Source of the DNA: Gordionus sp. m RMFG-2023
Taxonomy: Eukaryota > Nematomorpha > Gordioida > Chordodea > Parachordodidae
Direction of reading: 5' to 3'
Length of the DNA: 64,000 nucleotides
NCBI RefSeq assembly: GCF_954871325.1
Contig: NC_088776.1
Coordinates: 38,116,508 to 38,180,507 of the forward strand
Notes under the pieces: model-generated
What the model saw: only the letters and a program-made list of their open reading frames with translations
The model's database searches: none
What the model was told of the DNA's origin: nothing
Position numbers and translations under genes: made by a program
Shown here: in pieces, positions 35,760 through 47,065 of the stretch
How positions within the stretch are numbered: position 1 is the first letter of the stretch
Layout of the letters: each line of letters opens with the position of its first letter

Positions 35760-36010
35760 TTGAATTGTGAAATTAAAGGAAATAAGAGCGAAATAGGGTA
35801 GAAAAATTCTAAGAGCGAAATAAGGAGAAATAAGTCTAAAAGCAAAATAAGCAAAAAAAATTAGCGAAATAGGGGAAAATAAATATATAAGATAAATAGG
35901 GAATAATAATCCTAGGAGCGTAATAAAAGGAAATAATTCTAAGAGCGAATTAAGAGGAAATTATAGAAGTGAGAATTTTGAAAGCGTTATAAGGTAAAAT
36001 AATTTTAGGG
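35760..36010 (+). repeat. degenerate tandem repeat in gypsy pol linker
   Basis: About seven units of 30-40 bp share TCTAAGAGCGAAATAAGGGGAAATAA-type words. They fall between the protease and reverse transcriptase parts. Expansion may have occurred before or after the element died. Confidence 0.7.
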
Positions 36011-36015
36011 GAAAA

Positions 36016-36900
36016 ATAGTAGATATAAATCATCTGGGGAAGTTGGACTTGTTAAAGAATAACATGATATTAAGAAAAGGGAGGAGAAAGGAAAGACTGG
36101 GGAACCGACGTATGACAATGTCAAAAAATCAAGAGGTCGTGAATGCCGAGACGCAGAACAGTGAAGGAGAGTTGCCACTCAAGGAAGAGATGGGAGTAAT
36201 TTGGAATAAAGTGCATGAAGTAGTTCGGAGATTAGTACAACATTTTCAATAAATTTTCAACAGATTTGGGGTTCCTCGGAGATTATGAAGTGGATATTAA
36301 ATTAAAGGATGGTTGTATATCAAAATTTTGTGCGTTACGACGAATACGTTCGAATGAAGAATTGAAGTAGAAATGGAATTAGATCAATGGGGACAAAAGG
36401 GCATTGTATGTCCTGTAGTATATAGTGGTTGGGCAACTTCGCTGGTGTCTGTGAAGAAAGCCAATAGTCGGTTCCGTCTATACGAAGATTTTCACGAATT
36501 GAAGAAATATTGGCCAATTTAAAAGGAAGTATTTATTTTTCAAAAGTGGATTTTTCGAATGGATATTTGCAACTGCGTGTAAAACCGGCGGTTAAGAAAT
36601 TATTAACTCTTATTACGCCTAAGGGATTGTTTGCATTTTGGAGATTGTCATTTGGACTTAGTGTATCAGCGATTATTTTTCAACGAACAATTGTGTTCGT
36701 TTTTCAAGGAATGAAAAGGATCTACTATATGGAGGATATATTGGTGACTGTAAGAGCTCCTGAACAGCATGAACGGAGATTGAGGGGAGTATTTTAGGGA
36801 ATAGAAAAAGGATTGGCGAGTGCGGAAAAAAGTGTGTTGAGAGTGATGGTGTTGAGATATCTTGGACATAAAATTAAAGGAAAATAGGTGAGACCCTTGG
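36016..36900 (+). pseudogene. gypsy reverse transcriptase (fossil)
   Basis: Family signatures in order: YEVDIKLKDG at the domain start (about 36,286), then LKGSIYFSKVDFSNGYLQL (36,519), TPKGLFAFWRLSFGLSVSA (36,618) and the catalytic palm region (36,720), followed by an RYLGHKI-like stretch (36,855). The enzyme would copy the element RNA into DNA. The sequence runs into the left end of the inserted piggyBac element at 37,082 and resumes with RNase H at 46,331. Confidence 0.85.
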
Positions 36901-37579
36901 ACAAGAATATGACAGGAATTACCAGACCTACTAATAAAGCAGAAATGTAAGCTTCTATGGGATTGGATAACTATTACCATCGGTTCATGGAAGGGTTTGC
37001 TCAAATATCAGCGTCCTTATATTAATTGCTGAAAAAAAGAGAGAAATTTGAATGCACAGATGAACAAGAGACGGCCTTTAACCCTTAATTACTCTGGTGG
37101 GGTATATGAAACCCCAGGCATGCTAGAAATGATATTATATAAAAACGGTTAAATATGGATTCTTCAGTAGCTTCATCAAATATATCTTAAAATCTATATT
37201 CCAAATTTCATATATTTTGGTTTAGTAGCTTTTAAGATATAAGCATTTTGTGACTGATTGGGGTTTGTGAGACCCCACCAGAGTAAATTTGTAATTTTTT
37301 AAGAATTTTTTTAAAAAAAATTTTAAATGATAAATATATACTACTATATTATAAAATTTATTAAAACAAAATTTAAATATCTTATATTTTGAATGAGATA
37401 TATGAAAAAGAAAACGTAAAGATTTTCTCTAGGTGGAGTTATTTTATTTTTATTTTTCACCAGCTTGCTCATTTCTCAAATTATTTTTATTATTTATAAT
37501 GATTTTTACAGATTCTGGAACTAAATATATAATCATTTAAGATTATCATTTTATTTGAGGTGATTATGACAATATAATT

Positions 37580-37905
37580 AATAGTGAGTATGAAGATTTT
37601 ATATATGATAGTGATCATGATACACAATTTGAATTAGATGAAGATGAAAGACAAAAACTTAATATTATTTAGGTAAATATGAAATCATTTATCATAGTAT
37701 ATTTCTCTTTAAAATTAGCTAAAAAAATAAGTTTACTAAGTGGAAAATCTTCCTAATCAAAGAATAAGAACTCATCAACAAAATTTAGTTAATCATCTGC
37801 CAGGAGTAAAAGAATAAGGGAAAGAAGCTGACACTTCAAAAAAATGTTTTGACTTATTCATAACACCAAAAATGATTGAAGAGATTATTTAAAAAATAAA
37901 ATAAT
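37580..37905 (+). pseudogene. piggyBac transposase, N-terminal part
   Basis: An acidic start (SEYEDFIYDSDHD, then ELDEDERQKLN at 37,585-37,665) is typical of piggyBac N-termini. After a gap and a change of frame the entry to the catalytic domain follows at 37,737-37,890: TKWKIFPNQRIRTHQQN, NHLPGVKE and CFDLFITPKMIEEII, matching the family K-W...R...N...PG...F.LF-T-MI pattern. The gap between them (37,673-37,735) has intron-like borders (GTAAATATG ... TTTACTAAG), though this is unproven. The LTR element inserts directly after MIEEII. Confidence 0.85.
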
Positions 37906-38861
37906 ATGTAATAACTATACTTATTGTCACAATTGAGAGTTTTTGGATTGTGAACTTAAGAACCTAAATATAAAATAAAAAAAAAATATATACTAAAATA
38001 TGATTATTAATCTTTATTAAATAAATAACTATAATCAAATACAAAGTGAAAAACATAATCAAAATAAAAGAAAAATAAAAGTAAAAAATTAAAATCTAAG
38101 TTAAACAAAAAATAATGATTTTTCGCATTATAATTTCTCCATTATATATTTTTTTTCTTTAATCAACATTTACATAGTCTCAATTTGCATCGAGATTTAT
38201 TTCTTTTTTCTTGAGTAGATTTGAATATCTTTCGGCTTCGTAATTTTGTTTAAAAGTAATTTGCTATCTTTCGTTTTTCTTAATCTAGTAAATTTGATTA
38301 TTACCACAATTACAACACCCTTCCACTTAAATTAGTCCCAGCATTCTGTGAATGATCTCCTTTCTTCCGATTTTGACTTTACTGATCTTGTTTCTCCACC
38401 CAATCTATTCTTCTTAATCTTTAATGTCTTCTAATTTCTAACAATGGTTGTCTATTGTCTAATCTTCTTCACTTCTAAGGATTGTTTGTATCCGATTACA
38501 ATCTAAAATTCTTGAATCCTTCTGTTTCTTGTCAACCCCTTGTAAACAATTATCTCTTGATCTCTATCGGCAATTGACGAACTCGATTCACGCCTGTTAT
38601 CACGATTCACGATGAATTCTTCTAGTTTCTTTTTAATTATATTTCGTTTTAATTCCTTTGGTAAATTATCCTAGTCTTTGCTTGTTTCTAACGGTTTCTG
38701 GTAATTAATGATTAGCATATTATCTGGTAGACGATGACAACTTTTGTTAACGCTTGTAGCTTGACAGTATTGACCAGTTGTTCTTGCTAGTCGCCTATTT
38801 CTAACGTTCTTTTGTATTGACCGATTGGCTCTTTAACTCTGTCAAGGTTTTACGATAATTT

Positions 38862-39262
38862 GTCTGCTATTAACGATTGTTTCCAAGAATTCTGGTCTCT
38901 ATCATCATCAACTTTCGTATCTAAAGTTTCCATCAACAATTGGCAATATTAGTAAGCGATTAACAATTGCAGCATGAATGTCTCGAACATCTGTTCTATC
39001 TAGTTTCTTATTTAAAATGTTCTCTTGTAATTGATTAACGCTTTTTCTCGGTAAATAATTGGCTATAATTTGTCTGCGATTACTATTGTTTCCACGAATT
39101 CTTGTCTCTATGATCGTCGACTTTCGTATCTTAGACTAGAGTTTCAGTAAACACTTGGCTATATTGGTCAGCGATTAACGATTGCAGCGTGAACGTCTTG
39201 ACCATCTGTTCTATCTAGTCTCTTGTTTAAAACGTTCTCTTGTAATTGTTTATCTCCTTTCA
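38862..39262 (-). repeat. about 205-bp direct duplication inside LTR element
   Basis: Two diverged units (38,862-39,066 and 39,067-39,262) share TAATTTGTCTGCGATTA, ACGAATTCTTGTCTCTAT, GATTAACGATTGCAGCGTG and TTCTCTTGTAATTG. On the - strand the units are charged-residue-rich but not recognisable. Confidence 0.75.
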
Positions 39263-40019
39263 TCTAATTCTTGTAACTGTATCGATCTTTTAGATTTCTA
39301 AGTCTTCTACTATAGTTTGCACTTGCCAGGATCTCGACTTTGTCTTAAGATATCTTTTTTTTCATTGATCTTTGTCTTCAGGTTTCGAGTAATCGCATCT
39401 AAAACATCTACCTAAAATAATCTATTTAACCCTTTATCACTTCTGAAATATTTTATAACTTCCTTATCACTTTTCTTACATTCATTCTCAAATCCAATAT
39501 AGCAATAAAATATATTATATGTCCACTTTGTCTTAATGTATAAGGTTATCGCCTCTAATCTAATTTTTCCTTAGCTTAATTTTTTTTCCTCTCTAAATTA
39601 AATCTTAAAATTATAATACATAGTCAAAATAGACTAAATAATTATACTATTATGTCAAATTCTATCACCCCTCTACCCTCAATGAAGCCCAACTCCATAT
39701 CTTCCTTGAGCCCTTTTCGTCATTTAGCTATCAATCCACATCCTTTGTCAAACATGTCTATCTACCGTTGAATCTATATCTAAAATTCTCTTGAATATCT
39801 GGAATCTAAAAAAGTCTTAGCTCTAAATTTTTATTCAAAAAAATCGTGTCTTCTTGTGGTACACACCTGTTCTTTAAAGAAAAATAAAATATCTATTTCT
39901 TCTCTTCTTTATGTGGTTCACGCCCATTGTTTAAAAACAACTGGAATAAATATCTTTTTTATTCTTTTTCGCCAACTGACTTATCTTCTCGCAAATCTCG
40001 TTGTTTCTCAACACACCAA

Positions 40020-40440
40020 AATTATGATTCTCATAACTCTCGCAGACTTGTTAAAAAACAAATTAATTATGTCTATCATCAATTTTATTCTATCTGAAAA
40101 TATGATTCTCATAATTATGTCTATCATCAATTTCATTCTATCAGAAATTATGATTCTCATAATTGTGTCTATCATCAATTTCATTCTATCTGAAAATATG
40201 ATTCTCATAATTATGTCTCATCAATTTCATTCTATCTTAAAATATGATTCTCATAATTGTGTATATCATCAATTTCATTCCATCAGAACTTATGATTCTC
40301 ATAATTGTGTCTCTCATCAATTTGTTCCTTTATAAATTATGATTCTCACAATTATGTCTATCATCAATTTGTTCCTTTATAAATTATGATTCTCACAATT
40401 ATGTCTATCATCAATTTTAAAACACAAAATTATGATTCTC
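40020..40440 (-). repeat. about 48-bp tandem repeat, roughly eight units
   Basis: Units carry ATTATGATTCTCATAATTAT, then GTCTATCATCAATTTCATTC and small differences. Open frames across it on both strands (39,856-40,335 +, 40,008-40,208 -) are products of the repeat, not genes. Confidence 0.9.
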
Positions 40441-41807
40441 TAATTCTAGCATAACTTGTTTAAAAAAAACGTACTTTTTATTTCACAATTATATATCAGT
40501 ATATTACAATAAATTTCTTCTTTTAAAAACATCTTGAATTCTCCTACTTTTTTTTTATCAAAAAAAATGTCTCTTTTTTTCCGAAGTATTTCATGTCCAT
40601 ATCATTATTAAAAAAAATTATTTCTTCATTCTGCACGATATTTTCTTCTATATAAAACCGATTAAAACAATTTAAAATAAATCTTATCATTTCTTTTTTA
40701 GTATTTCTCTATCTTTTTACTATTATTAGAATAACGTTGCCTAATTGCCTTAAAATCTTATTTGATTCAAAATAAAAATCCGATCTCTAATTGATCTCAA
40801 TTACGGCATAAATTTTCTAATGACGAAAGTCGTTTCTCTTTATGAAGATTTTTGGTTAATCTACAACCTAATATTATACTACATTCACATATCAAATCCT
40901 CGAGGCTGTTTTATCTCTCGCAGCCCTTAAAATAAAAGTTAAACGTAAATCTTCAATAAGAATTTAATTACAACATCAACTATTTTCTAACAATAAATTT
41001 ATATTCTAATCTTATTCGCCAAATTTTTAAATTATTATATCTTAGAAACTATTAGTTTAATTTTAATCTTCGCAATTTATGTTTCTTTTTCTTGTCATAG
41101 TTATTTCTAGTGATCAAAATATAATAATTTTAAAATCTAAAATATCATAGTCTTTATTAGTTTCAAAATTCAAATGGTTTTTAGTTTACCAGTAACTTCT
41201 AAATATAAAATTCCTAATTATCACCTTTAAAATAACTAAACACAAACTTCTTTATATCTTATCTACTCTGAATGCTACCTTTATAATTCTTTGTTTTTAA
41301 TTTTAGATTTTATATTCCTACAGTAACATAATCTTATCCAAATATTTTCTTTTTCAACCTACATCTTTAAAGATAAATCTAAATCTCTTTTTTATCCAAT
41401 TTTTATTTTAAAATATAAATTTTCTTATTTTTAGAATACTTCTCCCTTTTAAATTAAAGCCTATAGAGGTTTAAGCAACATTTTTCGAAATGTTGTGCCT
41501 ACAAGTACGTGCGGCTTGCCCACAAACGTGTGGAGGGCTCCTCATATTTTTACTTTTATACCCAAATTAAATTGTTCCAATTAGATGGAAATGAGGAAAA
41601 CCTAGCGTAGCTCTGTTGTGTATTCAAAGTTAGAGGGCGATGCGCTATATATCACGTATCACGTAAATATTTTTCCTACTTTTATTTATATATTTTTCTT
41701 ACGTTCTTCTGGAATTTTTTTTTTGTATTAGAATACACACGTTCTTGTCCCGCCGTATGTATTGACATGCATTAGACTGAAAAGTTGTAATTGCCCTGTC
41801 GCCTCCT

Positions 41808-43480
41808 CAGTGGCGTATCCAGAATTTTCTTATAGGGGGGGGGGATTTTTCCTTCAGCCGGGTCTTATGTTTTACCTATTCTATAAATTATTCATAATTT
41901 AATAATAATTATATTTCTATTTTTAACTATTATTTACTAATTCGTACTTATGGATATTACAAGCCTATTTTTTATTATTTCAAGTTAGGTATATTATATT
42001 AAATAAAGTTTTTTTTAAATGTATAGTTGAAATAAAGTGTAATGTCATTTTTTTATAAAATTTGCTTTAAAAACTTGCCTCAGCTTAAATTCTCATACAA
42101 TATAAGTAGTATATAATTTTTTTATTGAAAATATTAATAGTAGTGTGTATAAAATATTGACTAGAAAATAATTAAATTAACAAGTTTTTCTTAACTTCTT
42201 ATCAAATACAATATTATACAAAATATTTTCTATAATTATAATTTGATTTTTAATTTTCATGGGAATGTTGCCAATTCATCAAGAATTTCGTTGTCGTTGG
42301 AACCAAATCTCTGTGGATATTTAACAGAGCTAACCCATTTAGCCGAGATTCAGTTACTTCGTAAATATGTTTTCAACCTTCTCAAGTTGGAAAAAGTCCT
42401 TTCATTCGTACATGTTGTAATAGGCAAACATGCAAGAATATAAAACAACTTCAAAATATTAGGATCTTGAGCCAAGGTTTCTTTACACCGATTGAGCGCA
42501 TCAATAGCATGCTCAGGTAAAATAGCTAAACGTAGTAAATATTTATACCACAATTCGAATTCACTGTTTAAATTTATTTCAGTATCAATATCATAGGAAT
42601 AAAATTTTGCTAAATATTTAATTTTACCAATAGTGGCATTAGAAAACGAAGAAGGATCTTTGGGTAATAAAACTTGAAGATTGCTAAAGACTTGTTTTTT
42701 ATCTAAAAACCGTACTTTTATTTGCCATAAAAAAGTATCTAAGAATGGGATGAAAATGGATATTTTATAATATTCTTCAGTTGAGCCAATATTTATTTTA
42801 CATCTCAATAATGGCCTAGGCTAGACGAGGTTTAATTAGTGTTATATCATAAAATTTAGCCTTCGATTCAACGTCTAGATAAATATTATGAAAATATTTA
42901 TCTACATTCATTTTTATTGTATCTACCTGTTCATATATATTTTCAGCCAAATCAATAACCTGAACCAAATCTAAATTTGGTTTTGGTAAATTTCTACAGA
43001 GTTGAGCTAAAATAATTTATTGATGCAACTAGCAGCAATGATGAACTCTGATTGATCAATTAAATTCAATAATGATATCGCTTCTGACGACTACTTTTTT
43101 TCATGCTCAGCCTTATTTAACTTTTGTATTTCTATTTCTTCTGTTCTACAAAATGGAAGTAAAAATGAAAAATATTTAAAAAATTATAGATATATATTAA
43201 TAATTAAAATATTATTAAAAATACTTATAACTCACTAATAATTTTGAATTTAATAAAATAAATATATATAATAATATAATAAATTATCGTTTGATTTCAA
43301 TCTCTTTGACTAAATATTTTTCCATTTTATTAATATTTTTGAATAATATGTTGGAAAATTGATATTCAAATATTTGTAAAAATTTTTATTAGCTTAAAAT
43401 GATATTTATTTATGAAAACAGTCAAATTTGCGATGGGGGGGGGGGGATTTCCCCTTTACCCCCCATTGGTTACTCGCCTG
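41808..43480 (-). mobile_element. hAT element with ZMYM1-type transposase remnant
   Basis: Left end CAGTGGCGTATCCAGAATTT followed by a 10-G run; right end CCATTGGTTACTCGCCTG after a 13-G run. Flanks CGCCTCCT (41,800-41,807) and CGCTTCCT (43,481-43,488) match at 7 of 8. At 1.67 kb it is an internally deleted copy. It inserted about 20 bp from the right LTR of the LTR element, so it is younger than that element. Its right end resembles the short derivative at 19,744-20,101. Confidence 0.9.
42243..43150 (-). pseudogene. hAT transposase, C-terminal half (ZMYM1/Tip100-like)
   Basis: On the - strand the order is: LCRNLPKPNLDLVQVIDLAE (about 43,010) with EQVDTIKMNVDKYFHNIYL, then the family word KPRLA; the long open stretch 42,808-42,350 with ELWYKYLL, LPEHAIDALNRC and LACLPITTCTNERTFSNLRR; then LKTYLRSN and, after a one-base frame change, VTESRLNGLALLNIHRDLV (about 42,300). 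TNERTFSNLRRLKTYLRS is the hAT dimerisation block in the form seen in ZMYM1/Tip100-type transposases. One stop separates KPRLA from the next piece. The first catalytic region and zinc fingers are missing. It is a recent-looking, lightly broken remnant. Confidence 0.9.
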
Positions 43481-43907
43481 CGCTTCCTCTCTCCAACACC
43501 ATTGTCACAATTGGGAGATTTGGCAAGAGCCTAAATATAAAATAAATAAAAAATATATATACTAAAATATGAATATTAATCTTTATTAAATAAAAAACTA
43601 TAATCAAATACAAAGTGAAAAACATAATCAAAATGAAAAAAAAATAAAAGTAAAAAATTAAAAAGTAAAAATTAAAAATTAAAATCTAAGTTAAACAAAA
43701 AATAATAATTTTTCGCATCATATTTCTCCATTATATATCCTTTTTCTTTAATCAACATTTACAAAGTCTCAATTTGCATCTAGATTTATTTCTTTTTTCT
43801 TGAGTAGATTTGAATATCTCTCGGCTACGTAATTTTGTTTAAAAGTAATTTGCCTTCGTATTTCTTAATCTAGTAAATTTGAATATTATCACAATTACAA
43901 CACTTAA

Positions 43908-44105
43908 TATGAAAGTTCTACTAAAGAAGTTGATGTAACACAATTCAAGACATTATTGAGAAATCTTTATTTAGCTGAAATTTATAAATCTAACCATCAA
44001 AATAAAAAAAACAAAATATTTTTTTTCAAATATGTAAAATAAATTTATGTTTAGAACACATTAATGTTTTATGTAATAAATGTTTTGCATGTCAAATTTA
44101 ACATT
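43908..44105 (+). pseudogene. piggyBac transposase, further piece and Cys-rich tail
   Basis: Directly after the LTR element the piggyBac frame continues: YESSTKEVDVTQFKTLLRN and LYLAEIYKSNHQNKK, matching the family FIGLLYLAG...KSN word. Within about 40 bp, in another frame, QICKINLCLEHINVLCNKCF (44,031-44,090) shows the C..C/C..H/C..C spacing of the piggyBac C-terminal cysteine-rich domain. The large catalytic middle, with the Asp triad, is therefore deleted from this copy. Confidence 0.8.
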
Positions 44106-44359
44106 TTTAATATTCTATATTTTTTTTATGTTTAAATGTATTAGTGTAATTTTTTTTAATATTAAAGAATAAAGATCCTTATTATGAATTATCATGATTA
44201 TATGATAGATAAGTTATTTTTTTAATTTAATATTTGAAATTTAAAAAATTAAGCTTTTTTTAGAAAATTTTGGCACAAATTATAATTATCCTCATCATCT
44301 TTAATCTAAGCTTAAGAAATAAAAATAAATAAATATTTTATCAAGTTTAAGACTAGTCT

Positions 44360-46196
44360 TAGGGGCGTCGCTAGCCTTTACAATCTCAGGGGGCTCAAAT
44401 AAAAAATTTTTATGGGGGTCTTCGCCCCCCCCAATTTGCGGGCCTTCGGCCAGATTTTGCCCGGCCTTTGGCCGGGTTTTATATTAATATATTATACTTT
44501 TTTAAAATTATCTAACTCTAAATAATTATTCTGAATGTCATTTATTATATTTTGCATCAAAATAAACTAGTATATAAATCATTAAAATAATACAAGACAT
44601 TTCTAAAAATAATATTTTTTAATACAAAATCTATTTATTACAGTATAAAATATTTTCGATTGTTGATATAAAAAAAATTTTGCCCCTAAAGAATTATAAA
44701 TGATAAAAAAGGATAATTAATTCATATATATATGCCTCAATTGATAATGGTTTTTGAAAACTACATAATATAATATAATATTAGCAACTTACATTGACAA
44801 AAGGTCATGAAACTAATATAACTTTCTATTACCATTTTAGACAATGTTTTATAGAATTGACTAATAAGAAAAATTTTATAAACCTTACCAAATCAATAAT
44901 TCTTGAAGAAGAGAATATAAACTACTAATCCAATTCATAAAACTATAAGGTGGTTAGAGCTCCCTCTTAGATGATATGATTGAAGCTAGATAAGTAATCG
45001 AGAAAATTATTGTATGATATTAAATTTCTATAAGATTATCTTCCATTTTTAATGATATATAAACGACTACACAGTTGACCATTATTGCTTATCTAAAATA
45101 TGCGATCATATGCTCTCAGCAGCTGTAGTAATAATCTTAAATTACATAGCCACACAAATAATAGATGCTGGTTAATTTGCAGTCCTAGGCATGACACTCA
45201 CAATGGTAACCCATATTAGATTTTATTCTGTTAGATAAATTGATAAAACAAAAACACTAAAAACCTTTAGAAGAAATTATGCAAATATATTGAAGCCTTG
45301 AGTTATTTACATGGCAAAAATGCCATATTAGAAATGAAACATTTTGTAACTACAAAATAAGAACCAGAGTATATCATGAAAGGATATAAGATTTTATATA
45401 TTATTGTCGCACCATCTCTAGTTGGTATATTATATCTTAAAATAATAGTAGTTTGTAATAATATTAAAAATATATTCGTATTAAAAATTAATCTCAAATC
45501 TATATTCCGAAGAAGAAAAAAATAGCTTCCTAAAAACACGTAAAAAAGAGAAGAAAAGATATCTAATTTATTACATCCATTGTAGGATGAATAATAATAC
45601 GCTTAATTTTAATTATATTGTAAATAAATAGATGGAGTTAAATATTTGTAAGCAAATTATTACTTATATTTATTATCAAAAGCATTTATTAGTAAAGTTT
45701 TAAAATATTAACTGATATATTATATAACTATCAGATACATCTGTAAAAGTGGCATTTTACTTATTATTTTATAAAAAATTATATATAATAGAGGATTATA
45801 AACTATATTGATTAATTTAAATAATAAAAGTCAATTAAGCTTCAACTGTTAATGCTAAATTAATATCTAGTGAGTGATATTGTTATATTTTTAACATAGA
45901 ATTTGATTGAAAGCTGACATAGTATAATTTATATGTAATAATCTAATCTAATAATTAAAATAGTTTTTATTTAATAAAAATTAAGATAGTCTTATTAATT
46001 TTTTAATAAAATTAAATCTATATATTACTCAATAGAATTATAAAAGAAATTATTCAGAGGGCAATTAAAAACATTTATTTTTAGCTCAAGGGGATATTAA
46101 GGAACCATTAAAAAAATATTTTTTGCGTCAGGGGGCTATTCAAACTTTTCAGAGGGCTCGAGCCCCTGCGCCCCCCCCCCTCTAGCGACGTCACTG
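44360..46196. mobile_element. hAT element, 1.84 kb, non-coding
   Basis: Left end TAGGGGCGTCGCTAGCC; right end CTCTAGCGACGTCACTG. Flanks ACTAGTCT (44,352-44,359) and GCTACTCT (46,197-46,204) match at 6 of 8. The left subterminal zone has GC hairpins (GGGGGTCTTCGCCCCC; GGCCTTCGGCC; GGCCTTTGGCC at 44,414-44,480) like those in the hATs at 56,166 and 58,484. The right end has a 10-C run. The interior is AT-rich with no recognised transposase. Confidence 0.85.
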
Positions 46197-46330
46197 GCTA
46201 CTCTTATATCCAAATATTAAATAAAAATAATGAATATAACTGGAGATATATACATTTGAAATTGGGGCCTATTAAACCCCACTCATGTACTAACGTCATT
46301 TTTTTCACCGGAGTATTGAAGGGTTAAAAA

Positions 46331-46559
46331 GTTAAAATGCAGAATTGGAAACGAACCTATTTTTTTTAGTGTGCTTTAATATTGAATTGGAGGTGTTATT
46401 GGCTGTGGATGGGTCTAATAAAGGCGTAGGTGGAGCTTTGTTGCATTGTATTGATGAATTAGAAAGGTTTTTTTTAAGGATATTTAGAACAGCAGAGACC
46501 AGATATTCCGTGATTGAGCAAGAATAGTTAGCCGTCATTTTTGAATTAACAAAATATTA
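46331..46559 (+). pseudogene. gypsy RNase H, first part (fossil)
   Basis: LLAVDGSNKGVGGALLHCID and RTAETRYSVIEQE match the start and middle of the RNase H that follows reverse transcriptase in gypsy pol. It is bordered on the left by the piggyBac TTAA and on the right by the hAT target AGAATATC. The next part lies at 53,717. Confidence 0.85.
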
Positions 46560-46929
46560 AGAATATCTAGTGCTGTAAACATTACTACAAAAAAGAAAGC
46601 GTTACCATTACTCGTTACGTCTGAAAAAAGGAACGCGTTACCATAACTCGTTACTATTTAAAAAAAGGAACGCGCGTTACTGAGTATTCAAAAAAGTAAC
46701 GGGTTACTTGTTACTTAAAAAATTAAATATTATATACAAAAAAAATATTTAATTTTTTCCTGCAATATATAATATAAATAAAACTATACAAAAAGAATAT
46801 ATAATAAAATAAGATCTTTTTATAAAAAAAATTTTCATATATATAATTATAATATAAATAAAATTATACAAAAATAATATATTATATATAAGATAACATC
46901 TTTTTGAAACAATTTTTTTTTTTTTTTGA

Positions 46930-47064
46930 TTTTCAAAATTTTGATCAGATAAACAGGAGCGTTAAGTGCTCAACACACCTTTAGCCGTGCTAAACACGTT
47001 CAATTGGAGCAGAGAATGGGAGAGTTGTATTATATTAAATAAATAAAAATATCATGGGGAATTT
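46930..47064 (-). pseudogene. hAT transposase, C-terminal dimerisation block
   Basis: On the - strand NTTLPFSAPIERV then, after a one-base frame change, FSTAKGVLST and RSCLSDQNFE. This is the hAT C-terminal signature. The mariner at 47,066 separates it from the preceding acidic piece NEDPCEDDLLRFF (about 48,225). Confidence 0.85.
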
Positions 47065-47065
47065 A

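Larger units (their letters stand above)
37925..43902 (-). mobile_element. non-autonomous LTR element fossil (- strand)
   Basis: Two direct repeats of about 395 bp, 37,925-38,317 and 43,503-43,902, begin TGTCACAATTG and end CACAATTACAACA on the + strand. Flanks CTTAT and CTTAA are a near-perfect 5-bp duplication. Orientation is set on the - strand: a primer-binding-site-like TGGTGTTGGAGAGAGG lies next to the right LTR (43,486-43,501) and a purine tract AAGTGGAAGGG abuts the left LTR (38,318-38,328). The inner 3.5 kb (excluding a hAT insertion) is purine-rich on the - strand and has no recognisable gag or pol. The LTRs are fairly similar to each other, so it is moderately young relative to the gypsy host. 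Family is not determined beyond LTR class. Confidence 0.85.
37082..46323 (+). mobile_element. piggyBac element, internally deleted, with nested insertions
   Basis: TTAA is present on both sides (37,078-37,081 and 46,324-46,327). Left end CCCTTAATTACTCTGGTGGGG; right end inverse CCCTTCAATACTCCGGTG. These are canonical piggyBac features. Just inside each end is a GGGG...CCCC hairpin (GGGGTATATGAAACCCC; GGGGCCTATTAAACCCC). The left terminal word recurs in inverse at 37,262-37,287 (CCCCACCAGAGTAA). The interior holds only the N- and C-terminal parts of a transposase plus two large insertions (37,925-43,902 and 44,360-46,196). The element's own DNA is about 1.4 kb. It sits between the reverse transcriptase and RNase H of the gypsy fossil. 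Confidence 0.95.

Noticed and set aside
40008-40335. Long open frames on both strands in a 48-bp repeat (159 and 66 codons)
   Set aside because: They arise because the repeat unit lacks stops in those frames. The translation is periodic and matches no protein, and both strands are open at once.
38862-40440. Possible CRISPR-like or satellite array
   Set aside because: Units are directly adjacent without unique spacers, diverged, and lie within an LTR element of a eukaryote.
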